This document shows, piece by piece, positions 43,177-55,088 of a stretch of DNA of 64,000 nucleotides. The notes beneath the pieces are model-generated. The model ran no database searches and had not been told where the DNA came from. It saw only the letters and a list, made by a program, of their open reading frames with translations. How positions within the stretch are numbered: position 1 is the first letter of the stretch; every line of letters begins with the position of its first letter. Position numbers and translations under genes: made by a program. This DNA comes from Isoetes taiwanensis. Taxonomy: Eukaryota > Streptophyta > Lycopodiopsida > Isoetales > Isoetaceae. The stretch lies in assembly GCA_021234155.1 (NCBI GenBank), contig JAJEKV010000002.1, positions 23,390,942-23,454,941 of the forward strand. Reading direction: 5' to 3'.

Positions 43177-44175
43177 CCATATAGCTATGAACCACTTGTG
43201 TATGCAGCTAGAGGCCTAAGTGCAGGGGAACGACAACTGCGAGAACTTATAGAAGAACAGAGTCCGCCCAGGCCACGTCTGGCAAGGAACCTGCTTGAAG
43301 AATTTGGAGCCATGACCCCAGAAGAGGAAATATCACAGATGAGGACGGACCTTGAGCAGATAAAGGCTTTGCTAGCCGCACAAGCAGGAGCAGGTTCGGT
43401 GGGTAACGCTCAATTGCCGCAAGCATCAGCTCGGGGAACAGAAAGAGACAAGAAGAGGAGCAAGAGAAGGAGGTCCTCCAGCCCAGAATCTTCCGACTCA
43501 AGCTCAGATTCAGACTCTGATTCCGAGGAAGAAGAAGAGCAGAACCAAGACCGAACAGATGGAAGGCAGAGGAATACTCCGGACGTACGGCAAAGGGACA
43601 CAAGAACCTCTGACTACCAGAAGAAAGTAGACTCTGCATTGGGAAATGTTTGGAAGGCCAGGAAGCTCGAGCAATTCTCAGGTGAGAATAGGTCAGGCAT
43701 GGAAGCGGAGGCTTGGCTTGACGAGATGAGTGAATATGGCAACGCCTATGGTATGAAGGATAAGGATAAAGGTAGGGTGGCAACAGCGAATCTGAAGGGA
43801 GCAGCACGCATTTGGTGGAAGGGTTATGCCAAGGCTCATGGCTTAAGCAGGGATGCTTGCAGGTTCAAGAAGTTTGCTAAAGCCTTCAAGCGCCATTACG
43901 TCCCAAGAGAGCACAAGTCCAGCATGATGCAGCAGTTCTACAGGTTGCAGCAAGGCAACAAGTCAGTGCAGAAATATACGGAGGAATTCATGAGGCTGAG
44001 GTTGTATGTGCCAAAGTTAGGTGAGAAGCATGCGGTAGAGAGCTACATTGAGGGTCTGAATGAGGAGATCCGCAAGCTTGTAAGGGCAATAAACCCTAGA
44101 ACAGTATCAGAAGCGGAGTCCAAGGCAATAAGCTTGCAAGGAACGGGGCCTCAGAATAGCGGGCAGAAGCAATAA
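43177..44175 (+). CDS. Gag of the chromovirus
   Basis: The open frame begins after a stop at 43174. The first in-frame ATG is at 43312 (MTPEEEISQMRTDLEQIKAL, a coiled-coil-like start), but coding character extends upstream. The actual start, or a spliced leader joining at the acceptor-like TGTATGCAG|CTAG near 43206, is uncertain. A Lys/Arg then Ser/Asp/Glu-rich region follows (KKRSKRRRSSSPESS). Then comes the retrotransposon gag domain with ARIWWKGYAKAH, FKRHYVPREHKSSMMQQFYR and VQKYTEEFMRLR. The capsid protein packages the element RNA. The frame ends at TAA 44173 but continues in the same frame into pol, so gag and pol were probably one polyprotein. Confidence 0.9.
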   Translation, partial: PYSYEPLVYAARGLSAGERQLRELIEEQSPPRPRLARNLLEEFGAMTPEEEISQMRTDLEQIKALLAAQAGAGSVGNAQLPQASARGTERDKKRSKRRRSSSPESSDSSSDSDSDSEEEEEQNQDRTDGRQRNTPDVRQRDTRTSDYQKKVDSALGNVWKARKLEQFSGENRSGMEAEAWLDEMSEYGNAYGMKDKDKGRVATANLKGAARIWWKGYAKAHGLSRDACRFKKFAKAFKRHYVPREHKSSMMQQFYRLQQGNKSVQKYTEEFMRLRLYVPKLGEKHAVESYIEGLNEEIRKLVRAINPRTVSEAESKAISLQGTGPQNSGQKQ

Positions 44176-47100
44176 TATTACCAGGATAAAGGCAAGGCAG
44201 CAGGCAGTTTTAGCCCAAGGACAGCCAGCCCAGGACCAGCTAGAGCCCCATATAGTGGCAATCAAGGGAAGCAGCAGGAGAAGAAGCAGGTGCCCTTCAA
44301 AGATAAGTAGGAGGGGTCAAACTACTCCAAGGCAGTGCGATCCTTTTTGCAGGCCATGCCCAAGGAAAAGAGACAGGAGTGCATAGAAAAGCAGCTTTGC
44401 TTCAGGTGCTTCCAGCCAGGCCATAGGACAACGAACTGCCCATATGTCATGAGTGCAGCGCTAGCAGAGTTGGGAGATTGGGACACTCTGTCTGACGACG
44501 ACGGCGAGGAAGCCCGCGACTACATTCAGGGTGAGTGTCATATCTTTGCCGCAATAGATACAGAGCAAGCAGAGAGCCAGTATAAGGTAATTTCCACAGT
44601 AGGGAAGGCCAAAACCAAGTCATTTATAGTCCTGATAGATTCGGGAAGTAGCCATAACTTTGCATCCCCCAGAATGGTTCAAATGTTGAAGTTGAAACCA
44701 CTAAAGTCAAAGCCAAAGCCCGTTGTCTTAGCAAGTGGAGCAGTAAGGCAGACAGCAGGCAAGAGAATCAACTTTGACATTGACTTGCCAGGGATTAATA
44801 TCCAGATGGGGGCAGAGGTAATGGGCATTGGCAAATACGACTTGATCATAGGTATGGAGTACCTTGGACCAGCAGGGGCCATTATTGATTGTGGAAAGCG
44901 GAAGGTGACCTTCCCAACACCCGACGGCAAGATCATTGAGATAACAGGTAAAGAAGTTGTTCCCATCATGCAGTGTATGTCTGCTAAACGGCTATTCAAG
45001 TGCATCAAGAGTGAGCAAGTGGCATACATCTTCAAGCTTGAGATTAGTGAGCCGGAATTGGAAGGAAGCAAAGAAGACAAGGTGCTCAGCAAGTTGCCGA
45101 AGCAAATAGCTAAGCTGATCACGGAGTTCCATGATCTCTTTCCAGATGAGATCAAGCAACTCCCTCCTTATAGGGGAGTCGAGTGCGAGATAGCACTCGA
45201 ACCGGGAACAAAGCCAACAAGCAAGGCTCCATATAGAATGACAACGCAGGAGTTGTCGGAGCTAAAGAAGCAGTTGCAGAAGCTGCTCGACCTAGGTTTC
45301 ATTAGACCTAGTGTTTCGCCCTTTGGAGCGCCCATTCTCTTCGTTAAGAAGAAGGATGGTAGTTTGAGGATGTGCATAGACTATAGACAGTTGAATAAGC
45401 ACACCATTAAGAACAAGTATGCGCTTCCAAGATCAGACGACTTGATGGATCAGCTTCAAGGAGCAAAGATCTTCTCCAAAATCGACTTAAGGTCAGGCTA
45501 TCATCAGATTCGGATAAAGGAAGAAGATATCCATAAAACCGCCTTCAGAACGCGGTATGGGCACTATGAGTTCACGGTAATGCCTTTCGGCTTATCAAAT
45601 GCCCCAGCAACGTTCATGAGGCTCATGAACGATATCTTCAGGGAGTTCCTAGACACCTTTGTAATTGTTTTCTTTGATGACATTTTGGTGTATAGCAGAT
45701 CCCTTGAAGAGCACGTACAACACTTGAGAAGAGTGCTGGAGAAGTTGAAGAAGCACCAGTTGTACGCCAAGTTGTCAAAGTGCCACTTCGCAACGGAGAA
45801 GGTAGAATACCTTGGTCATGTGATCTCAGCAGAAGGCATCTCGACGGACCCCGCCAAGATTGAAGCAGTGATTCAGTGGCCGGCGCCGAAGAATGTGCAT
45901 GAAGTCAGAAGTTTTCTCGGCCTAGCAGGGTACTACAGGAAGTTCGTGAAGAACTTTGCCAAGATAGCGGCCCCATTGACAGACCTAACGAGGGCAGAGA
46001 AGGTGAAAGATTGGGCAGAGCATTGGCACAAGAAAGCCCAAAAGGGGTTTGAATTGTTGAAAGAGGCTCTGACAACAGCCCCTGTCTTGACCCTGCCGGA
46101 CCCGGAGAAAGATAAGCTTGTAGCAACAGATGCAAGTAAGATAGCTACAGGTGCGGTGCTTATGCAAGAAGAGCGTGTGGTAGCGTATGACTCCAGGAAG
46201 ATGAACGACGCCGAAACGCGCTACCCCACGCATGATCAAGAATTGCTTGCGGTTGTCAGGGCATTAAGAATATGGAGGCACTATCTCTTGGGAAGGAAGT
46301 TCCAATTGGATACCGACCATCAAAGCCTCCAGTATGTATTCACGCAACCACACCTTAATCTTAGGCAGCGGAGGTGGATGGAGTTCCTCGAAGAATATGA
46401 CTTTGATATAGTCTACAAGCCGGGGAAGCTCAATGTGGTAGCAGATGCGCTTTCAAGGCATCCCCTGACAACTAGAGTGCATTGCAATGCAATTTCGACG
46501 CTCTCCAGCGACTTTGGTAAGAAGATTAAAGAGTCCTTGCCAACGGATGTGGATTTCAGAGAAGTATGGGCGAGCCTCTGTAAGGAGGCTAGAACAGATA
46601 AAGAGCGGGAAGCCTTCAAGCATTATAAGAAGGAGGGCAACCTGTTATATCATAAGAACAAGTTGTGCGTACCCGAATCATCAGGTGTAAGGAAATTGAT
46701 CCTCCATGACACGCACAACAGCCCAATAGCTGGCCATGCGGGATTTATGAAAACATATTTCAAAGTGCGCAGCAGCTATTATTGGCCAGGAATGAAGAAG
46801 CAGGTAGCTCGCTACATCAAGGAATGTCAGCTATGCCAGCAGACGAAGGCGGAGCAGCTCCGAATCCCAGGGGCATTAGAGCCATTAGCGGTGCCAAACG
46901 CTAAGTGGGAGGTAATCAGCATGGACTTCATCGCAGGACTCCCAAGGACGGTAAGAGGGAAGGATGCCTTGATGGTAGTAGTCGACAAGTTGTCGAAGAT
47001 GGCACATTTTGTGCCATGCAGGACCACAGATACAGCTATGGATACAGCAAAGCTCTTCACCAAAGAGATCTTCAGGCTTCATGGCATGCCAAGGGAGATT

Positions 47101-48018
47101 ATATCCGACAGGGACTCGAAGTTCATTAGTGCATTTTGGCAAGACCTCTTTGCGACGATTCAGACCAAGCTATCCATGAGCACGGCATATCATCCTCAGA
47201 CGGATGGCCAAACGGAGCGGACCAACAGGATCTTAGAAGACATGCTACGAAACTATGTCTGGAATAAGCAAGGTATGTGGGAAGAATTTATTCACTTGGT
47301 GGAGTTTGCCTATAATAGCACCAAGCAGGAATCATCCCAAATGTCGCCGTTTATGATCAATTACGGCTATCAGTGCCTAACTCCAGACACTTGGCACAAC
47401 CCCGTGTCAAAAGTGGAAGTTTCGCAGCAGATGTTGACCGATATGCAGCAGCTCGTGGAAGAGGTTCGAGGATATCTGCTAGCAGCAAGAAGTCGACAAA
47501 AGAGCATCGCCGACAAGCATCGAACAGTCAGAGAGTTCAAAGTTGGAGATGATGTATGGCTCAAGATCAAGGTGAAGCAGGCGAAGCTCAGGATCGGGAA
47601 TTGCAAGAAGCTTGGTCCAAGGTGGGCTGGACCTTTCAGAATAGTCAAAAGAGTAGGTAATCAATCCTACAAGCTAAACTTGCCAGCACACCTAAAGATT
47701 CATAAGGTCTTCCACGTAAGTTTGCTGAAGAAGCATACTCCAAATCCAGACGAAGTCTTGGACACTCCAACGTTGTTGGAAATGACGGAAGAGCAGCTGG
47801 AAATAGTTCCAGAATTGATTCTTGATAAAGCTTTCAAGAAAACAAGGAGGTCGGAGTTCCTCCAATTTTTGGTCAAGTGGAAGCACTTACCAGTGGAAGA
47901 CGCGACATGGGTACTTAAGAAAGATTTAGTAAAGCAGTACCCACAGTTTATGGAGCAATGGGACGGCAAGGTCATATCCGAAGAAATCGGCTCAGGCATG
48001 TCGATTTGTGTAGGTTAA
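44176..48018 (+). CDS. Pol polyprotein (PR-RT-RNaseH-IN-chromodomain)
   Basis: Same frame as gag, with TAA 44173 and TAG 44308 the only interruptions; from 44311 it is open to 48018. In order: CCHC knuckle [14 protein letters not shown] (44398-44439), aspartic protease [10 protein letters not shown] (DSG at 44638), RT with [28 protein letters not shown] and catalytic FFDDIL (45670), RNase H ATDASK and DADALSR-type end (VADALSRH), integrase HHCC zinc finger ([11 protein letters not shown]...CQLCQQ) and DDE core ([22 protein letters not shown]). Then come a GPY/F-like block ([10 protein letters not shown]) and a chromodomain ([16 protein letters not shown], about 47840-47950). These enzymes copy the RNA and insert the cDNA. 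All catalytic residues are present. Confidence 0.95.
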
Positions 48019-48902
48019 TTCTTGTGTAGTTAGGATTAATCTACGCATGCAACCTATGCTTGATATGGGTCGCATGCGTTGTTACCGATGATGAGACCAC
48101 CACGGTGATCTCTAGGGCGTGGTGTAATGTCAATGTAGGCATGACCGCGTTTCCGCTTGGGCGAGTGGAAGGTAGATTAGAAAGTCTACTTCTGTCCCAC
48201 GGAAGTAGACGACCTCGAGAGAAAGGAGGTCATTAAGGAATGCATTGATAGGGAAAGCACCTTTAGCCCCATATATGCTTTGATAGGAGGAATCTATCCT
48301 TCACGCCCCCCACGCGAGAAGGATATCCTCCACGCTGGGCAACTAGAGGTGTAGGCATGAGCGGCATATAGGCATATAGGCGCTGTCTCCACGGCCATTA
48401 TGGAAGATTCATCCTCTTCCTACGCCGGGAGATTAGCCATGCATTCATGTAGATAGGTGGGGTGGTCACCATATAACCAAAATTTATTAAATAATTAAAA
48501 TGGTACTAACGTAGTGTCGACCTGCAGGCCAATAGAGCGCTCCGGAGGGCAAGGAGGTCGAGCTACGAAGACTTGCAACACAAATTTTGTTGGAATGTGT
48601 TGCAAGGAACGAAGAGTACCTCGAACAATAATTATAGATATGAAATGTTGAAATCTTTTTGTCTAACTTAATGTCGTAATAGCTAAGCTAGGAATAACTT
48701 GTTTAATGAAGTTATAAATGGATAAGTATTCCATAGTATAATGACATAATAATGTTCTAAAAATATTACCTTAAGGTAATCTTGGTAAATGTATAAATAT
48801 TATATTGTATGCATCACGTTGATTGCAGATTGCAGATGAGGAAGATCCCAAGGTGGGGAGACCCACGATGCTGCGGACAGCATCATTTCAAGGTGGGGAG
48901 AA
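48019..48902 (+). other. Untranslated region between pol and 3' LTR, with polypurine tract
   Basis: No ORF. Two AAGGTGGGGAGA motifs occur (about 48850 and 48890); the second, immediately before the 3' LTR, is the probable polypurine tract for plus-strand priming. Local inverted repeats such as GAAGTAGAC/GTCTACTTC lie near 48185-48215. Confidence 0.75.
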
Positions 48903-50465
48903 TGTGACGTTCCAGCACAGTATACGGTCCCAGGACGTATACTGTACTGCCTCGTCACGCGTACACGCCACTCCGACCGACGTGTACGCCGACGGATAGC
49001 CAGGTAAGTAGCCCTAGGGGCAACTTGCTAGGTATGTTCATATGTTATTAATGTGCACATGTGCACATTAATGTGGGCACACCTTTCCATGTAGGCATAT
49101 TTTGCCACCTAGCCATTAAAGGCAAGTGGGACCTTTCCAATTATCCCACATGCCAAAATGGGTAATTGGAAACCCTAGCCCTAAACCCCATGTCTATTTA
49201 GGGTAGGAAAACCCTAGCTTGCTAGTTTTCGTCCATAGGGTTTTAGAGCTCTGTTTTGGCTGCCCCAGGAGCCAAAACCGCCTCCCAGACGCTGCCCAAG
49301 CGAATTGCGCCATCAGTTTTCCTGAATTCGATCAGCTTAGCAGGATGGTTGAACTCAGGTCAGGAGGAGCCCCTCAAGGATCAGGTATTTGGTCAATTTA
49401 ATAGCTTAAACCGTCTTCTAGTCATAGAACCAGTAAGTTTAGACTATTAAATTGCCCATAGCAGCTATCTAGATCTTAGATCTCGGACTCTAACTAAAGA
49501 ACCTAACTCTATGATATAGATTAGATCTAGTTCTTTAGTTCGTCTGTGATGTATATGGATGATGTATCTCTGTGAACTCCTTGTATTGGGAAGGGGGGTA
49601 GAGGCCCTAAAGCTTTGTAGTTGATGCTCCTAGAATAGCCTCTCTAGCACACTGTAGATTCGGCCTGTGTACAAGAACCACACCTGGTTGTGGGTGAAGG
49701 GGCCAGACTGGCTAAGAAGGAGGTTCATGTCCTGACTCTTGAACGATCCCTCTGGTGTGTAAGGCCTACCAGGGATCATTGTGACTAGGCCTAATGGCTT
49801 ACCACTGAGTGTGGGTAAGGCATGGGCTCGACACCCGTGAAGGGTGTACACTTTCCAGTGGGTTCAGTCGAATACGGGCAGTGGCCCTCTAGTCACCTTG
49901 AGTCAGCATGTAGATCTCTGGAGGGAGTGATCCCTACCTGCCCCATCGGGACTGGGATGATGACCCCAGGAATAGCCCTTTTGGCTATGCACCCGGCGGG
50001 CTACAGTCAGGTCCCGACACTCTTCAGCCTACTCTGCAAAGTGTGCACAGGAGGGGCGGATGGAGTGGACAACCCTATGCCATGTTCTTATGCCAGCCAA
50101 ATCCATTGCCATGAATTCTGTCCGCAATGAACTCTGGAGACCCAAGCCATCAGTGCTCCCCTTGAGTTTGAGCCTTGGGTAGGACTCCCTATGTGATGTG
50201 CTGACCATTGTCTATTCAGATGTTGATGCACCACCCTTCTGGGTGGGAGGAGGATTATGTTGTATACTGACATGTATGTTTACGCTTCCGCAGCTAGGTA
50301 GGCCCTGAGGGAGACAGGGTAGAATGACACCTTCACTCTTCCCGCTGGGACTCGTTACGGGTGCAGTGATGTGTGGAGGGCCCTGTATCAGTGTGGAGCT
50401 GGTATGGGGGGAGAACTCCTGTTTGTATACGGTGAGGGCACCGTATGCGAGTAGGGGACGTCACA
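48903..50465 (+). repeat. 3' LTR of the chromovirus
   Basis: 1,563 bp, TGTGACG...CGTCACA, without the MITE. It differs from the 5' LTR at about a dozen single bases. Confidence 0.95.
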
Positions 50466-51706
50466 GTTTAGAACTATTTTGATAAACGGTAATGGGAAGG
50501 CCATAGGAGTTTAATATTAGGTTTTCCAGCCACAATAAAGGAGGCAAATCATAGCCATATCCCTACAGATGCCAGATTAAGCAGAGCAATCAAAGCAAAA
50601 TAGAAAAATTCCGAATGTTAGTAGATATAGAAAGAAGTGCATAGAATTAGCAATGATGAAATAAAAACAGGAATATGTTCTTGATTTTTCCAACCGCTCT
50701 GTGAACTGTATTCGTGTATGAGAAAATGAGAACGAACTGAGAATCCATCTGTGAACTGAATTGAGAATCTATGAGGAAAATGGAGATAGAACAAAACTGA
50801 TAAAATGGATTTAGGTGCAACGAAATAGGAAGGTACTGCCATGCTACAACTACAGCTACTTACTTCCATTTGCTAACCTTTGAGCCGTTTTAATCCTTTC
50901 TAGGCATTCAAAACCTGGGTGCTTTTTGGAATGTGGAGTAAGTATCATGGACAATATCATGCTCCAGTTTGTTCTCAAGTAGGGTCTGTAAGAAATTGGA
51001 TGCATTTGGAATGGTCACACAATCCAGAGTGCAGATTGATGGATTTACCTTCAGAACCTCCTCCGTCAATGCAAATTGTGTCTTCTTAACCCCTGCATTG
51101 AGAACCTCCTCCGCCTAGATTGTGCCAATGGATTAACAACTTCAAAGACTGTCTTGGCTGACATATCTTCTGGTAATGGCAACCTTCCTTATGTTACCCA
51201 AGACTCAAGGAGACCGACTTTTACTCCACATATAGCAGATCCCCGAGAGAAGAAAACCCGAGAAGAAACTTGGGCCATCAATGATAAGTCTGGTAAGCCT
51301 GGTAGATCTTCCAAGATTCATAGCTATGGTAGGGCCGGATTTGAGTGGTACGCATGAGAAACAAATAAACAATAAGGATCTACCCGAGATTGGATAAACC
51401 AATTTTTACTCCTTTAATAAGCCGATTTTCACCCTCGTGACGAAATGTAGATGGCACGGAGAAACCTCAGAGAATTCTTGAATCTCGGCTTATGGCAGAG
51501 GAATGATGGAGAGGAGAGAACGGAAAAAAAAACGCTCCCTTCAAGAAAACGTACCCATTTTTTTTTGGGGACGGAGAGAGAGAGAAAGTTTCGGAAAGTT
51601 TAAAGTTACGCCGGAAATATTTTGATTCCAAAACTCACGCTTTACCTGAAAAGCGTTAGCGCCGGCGTTACATTGCCGGAAAAAAAAAACATTTTAAGTA
51701 AGTAGA

Positions 51707-54700
51707 CTAGTAAATGTGTGCCCGACGTTGCCTGGCTAATGTCTTGGCTTGTGTTTTTAGTTGGCCTTTAACGCCCATTTGACAACAACACATGTTGGAT
51801 GTTGGCAAGAATAGATATGATTCGCTTTTGTGTTGTTGAAATTGTCTAATGACATTTTTTTATCAATGTATTAACCTTGCGCTTATGTATTAACCTCACT
51901 AAAGCATGTATTTTTCATGATAGTGGTACTCTTGTCCAACAGTCTTATGCATAAGAGGGTGCATGTTCATTACGTTATGCCTTAATAATTAAAAGTGACT
52001 TTAGCATGTATGATGAAGATGAAAGCACATTAACAGTTGACAATGTGGTGAAATTTGAGAAACAACATTGGCCTTAAACTCTTAAGTGCAAAAAGAGTTC
52101 TTTACGAATTGAGATGGCAAATAGCGAGTGTTGGGATGTCATTTGGCTAATGAGATGTCATTTGACTAATGCTGAGTATTACCTATAGTGATACATTTAT
52201 GAATCCATTCATTGCCGTTGCTTAGGTCAAATTTTAGGCCTTTTGTGTGCCTAAAACGGAGTATTAAACTACAGGTAGTTAGAAACCATATTCAATTCTA
52301 AGGCACAACATATTGGTAACTACACATCGTTGCAATAGTTTCCTTGAACACAGCATGCTTCCATTAGTGGGTTCAATTTTCTCGTCTAAATACAACGACT
52401 AAACCATGATTTCATTTGTGTTTGATGACGTAAAATATCAATTTGAGCTAGTGAGCTAAAGACAATAACTTCTTTGTTTTATTTGTCTTGCAGACATGTA
52501 CTTGATAATAATTATGTGACCTCAGTGAAACTTGGCCACATAAAAAACATGGAGATAACTACAATAACTAGCCAACAATGTTCTGGGCTTTTCAGAACTG
52601 ACCAATTACTTGAAGTACACTATTCAAACCTCCTAATAACAAACCTACGATATTATACTACTAAAAATAGTTGCATATCAAAGTTTCTTAAGTGCATTAT
52701 TTTCAAAAGTATAATCCTTGACTTGGCTCTCATGTTTATTCATGTCTGCCTGCAAATACTAAATAACATCTGCAAATAGCCAACCTTCGACATGATACTA
52801 TCAAAATTATTTATATCTATTTAGACACTAATTGAATTATCTCTACTTTGCCTCAGATTTTCAGTAATCCTTAACTCTGCGTTCAACTACAAATGATGGC
52901 TGACTAAAGACATGTCTGCTAGTAAGTAAACCATAATTGCTAGTTATCAGCGTAGCAACTCTAGTCCAAACAAATTAGACAAAAAACTATCAGCGACAAT
53001 GAAACTCTGCAAGTTACTCAGCAACCTGCTGCTGCTTAAAGCTAATCATTATAGAATCATAATGCACTCTGAAACTTTAGACTGTCTTCAGAGACATAAA
53101 AATCAAACCTTTTGGAAATCTTAAAGGAAGGCCGTTTGCACTTTAAATTATCTTGGTAGTAATCTGGCAGGCAAGTACTCTGTTGCGGAGGTGTAATATG
53201 TCTGGCCATATGCTCTTCTACACAGGACAATTCATTAGCCTGCAAGGTTTAGAAGCAATGACCCATTCAAAATTTTCAAGATTATTCTCATTGCAGAATT
53301 CAGTTTTACAATTTCGTATTAAACTAACTCAGTCAGAGGATATTACCTATTGTGCAGGTGCTATAGCTGGGAAGCATGGTCTTGCATACGCCCAAAACAT
53401 GTTCGTCATAAAAAGAAAATTTTAAAATGTCTACATCTCAAAACCACCAATAATTTCGGCATAATATTTCAGTAATTTGTATAATGACGAATCAGATTAA
53501 TACTTGCTATAGAGTTTTACACTATATGCTAGTGACATTATCATTTGAATGTTTGAACGACCTTGAAATCAGAATATATCTGTGCCTCAAGATATGATTC
53601 AATGTTCTGCATCAACAACACAAACTATTAATAAATATGTAGTTAGAGAATGCTTCCGGACACCTTACCGTAATTAGTCACTATGCTCTTATACACCTTA
53701 CTGTCAGTTATATCTTACGTCTAGGCATGAAAAAGCAGAAATGACGATCACTGAATCCAAAATGGAAGTATAAATAGCACTTCACCATATTTTAAACATA
53801 AAATTTTTATTGGATGCCACATCTTGCAAAGCTGTTAGAGATGCAACTAAACAGACCTAGAGTTTAGAACTATTTTGATAAACGGTAATGGGAAGGCCAT
53901 AGGAGTTTAATATTAGGTTTTCCAGCCACAATAAAGGAGGCAAATCATAGCCATATCCCTGCAGATGCCAGATTAAGCAAAATAGAAAAATTCCGAATGT
54001 TAGTAGATATAGAAAGAAGTGCATAGAATTAGCAATGATGAAATAAAAACAGGGATATGTTCTTGATTTTTCCAACCGCTCTGTGAACTGTATTCGTGTA
54101 TGAGGAAATGAGAAAGAACTGAGAATCCGTCTGTGAACTGAATTGAGAATCTATGAGGAAAATGGAGATAGAACAAAACTGATAAAATGGATTTAGGTGC
54201 AACGAAATAGGAAGGTACTGCCATGCTGCAACTGCAGCTACTTACTTCCATTTGCTAACCTTTGAGCCGTTTTAATCCTTTCTAGGCATTCAAAACCAAG
54301 GTGCTTTTTGGAATGTGGAGTAAGTATCATGGACAATATCATGCTCCAGTTTGCTCTCAAGTAGGGTCTGTAAGAAATCGGATGCATTTGGAATGGTCAC
54401 ACAATCCAGAGTGCAGATTGATGGATTTACCTTCAGAACCTCCTCCGTCAATGCAAATTGTGTCTTCTTAACTCCAGATTCAGAACCTCCTCCGTCTAGA
54501 TTGTGCCAATGGATTAACAACTTCAAAGACTGTCTTGGCTGACATATCTTCTGGTAATGGCAGCCTTCCTTGCGTTACCCAGTACTCAAGGAGACCGACT
54601 TTTACTCCACATATAACAGATCCCTGAGAAGAAAACCTGAGAAGAAACTTGGGCCATCAATGATAAGCTGGTAATCCTGGTAGATCTTCCAAGATTCATG

Positions 54701-55088
54701 GCTATGGTAGGGCCGGATTTGAGTGGTACGCATGAGAAACAAATAAACAATAAGGATCTACCCGAGATTGGATAAACCAATTTTTACTCCTTTAATAAGC
54801 CGATTTTCACCCTCCTATCGAAATGTAGATGGCACGGAGAAACCTCAGAGAAATCTTGAATCTCGGCTTATGGCAGAGGAATGATGGAGAGGAGAGAACG
54901 GAAAAAAAACGCTCCCTTCAAGAAAACGTACCCATTTTTTTGGGGGACGGAGAGAGAGAGAAAGTTTTGCAAAGCGAAAGTTACGTCGGAAATATTTTTG
55001 GATTCCAAAACTCACGCTTTTCGCCTGAAAAAGCGTTAGCGCCGGCGTTACATCGCCGGGAAAAAAAAAAACATTTTAAGTAAGTAGA
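51707..55088 (-). mobile_element. Helitron copy C5 (uninterrupted basic unit)
   Basis: The only complete copy in the window with no large insertion: 3,382 bp from CTAG to the TC end. It is the best reference for the unit. No transposase, helicase or Rep motif was found in any frame. Confidence 0.85.

Larger units (their letters stand above)
36952..50465 (+). mobile_element. Complete Ty3/gypsy chromovirus with two extra upstream genes
   Basis: 5' LTR 36952-38840, PBS 38842-38853, extra ORF1 39514-40782, extra ORF2 41508-43047, gag-pol 43177-48018, polypurine tract and 3' LTR 48903-50465. The target duplication GTTTA (36947-36951, 50466-50470) matches the empty site in other Helitron copies. 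LTRs begin TGTGACG and end CGTCACA and differ at only about a dozen positions plus a MITE in the 5' LTR, so the insertion is young. Domain order RT-RNaseH-integrase with a C-terminal chromodomain places it among chromoviruses; clade not determined. The 13.5-kb length (about 13.2 kb without the MITE) is large because of the two additional genes. Confidence 0.95.
34797..51706 (-). mobile_element. Helitron copy C4 (with Ty3/gypsy chromovirus)
   Basis: Helitron sequence 34797-36951 and 50466-51706, split by an LTR retrotransposon with a GTTTA target duplication. Its terminal hairpin has the variant CCTGGC arm shared with C5 and C7. Confidence 0.85.

Noticed and set aside
44679-47999. Minus-strand ORFs within pol
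   Set aside because: Shadows of a clearly coding plus-strand frame with all pol domains.
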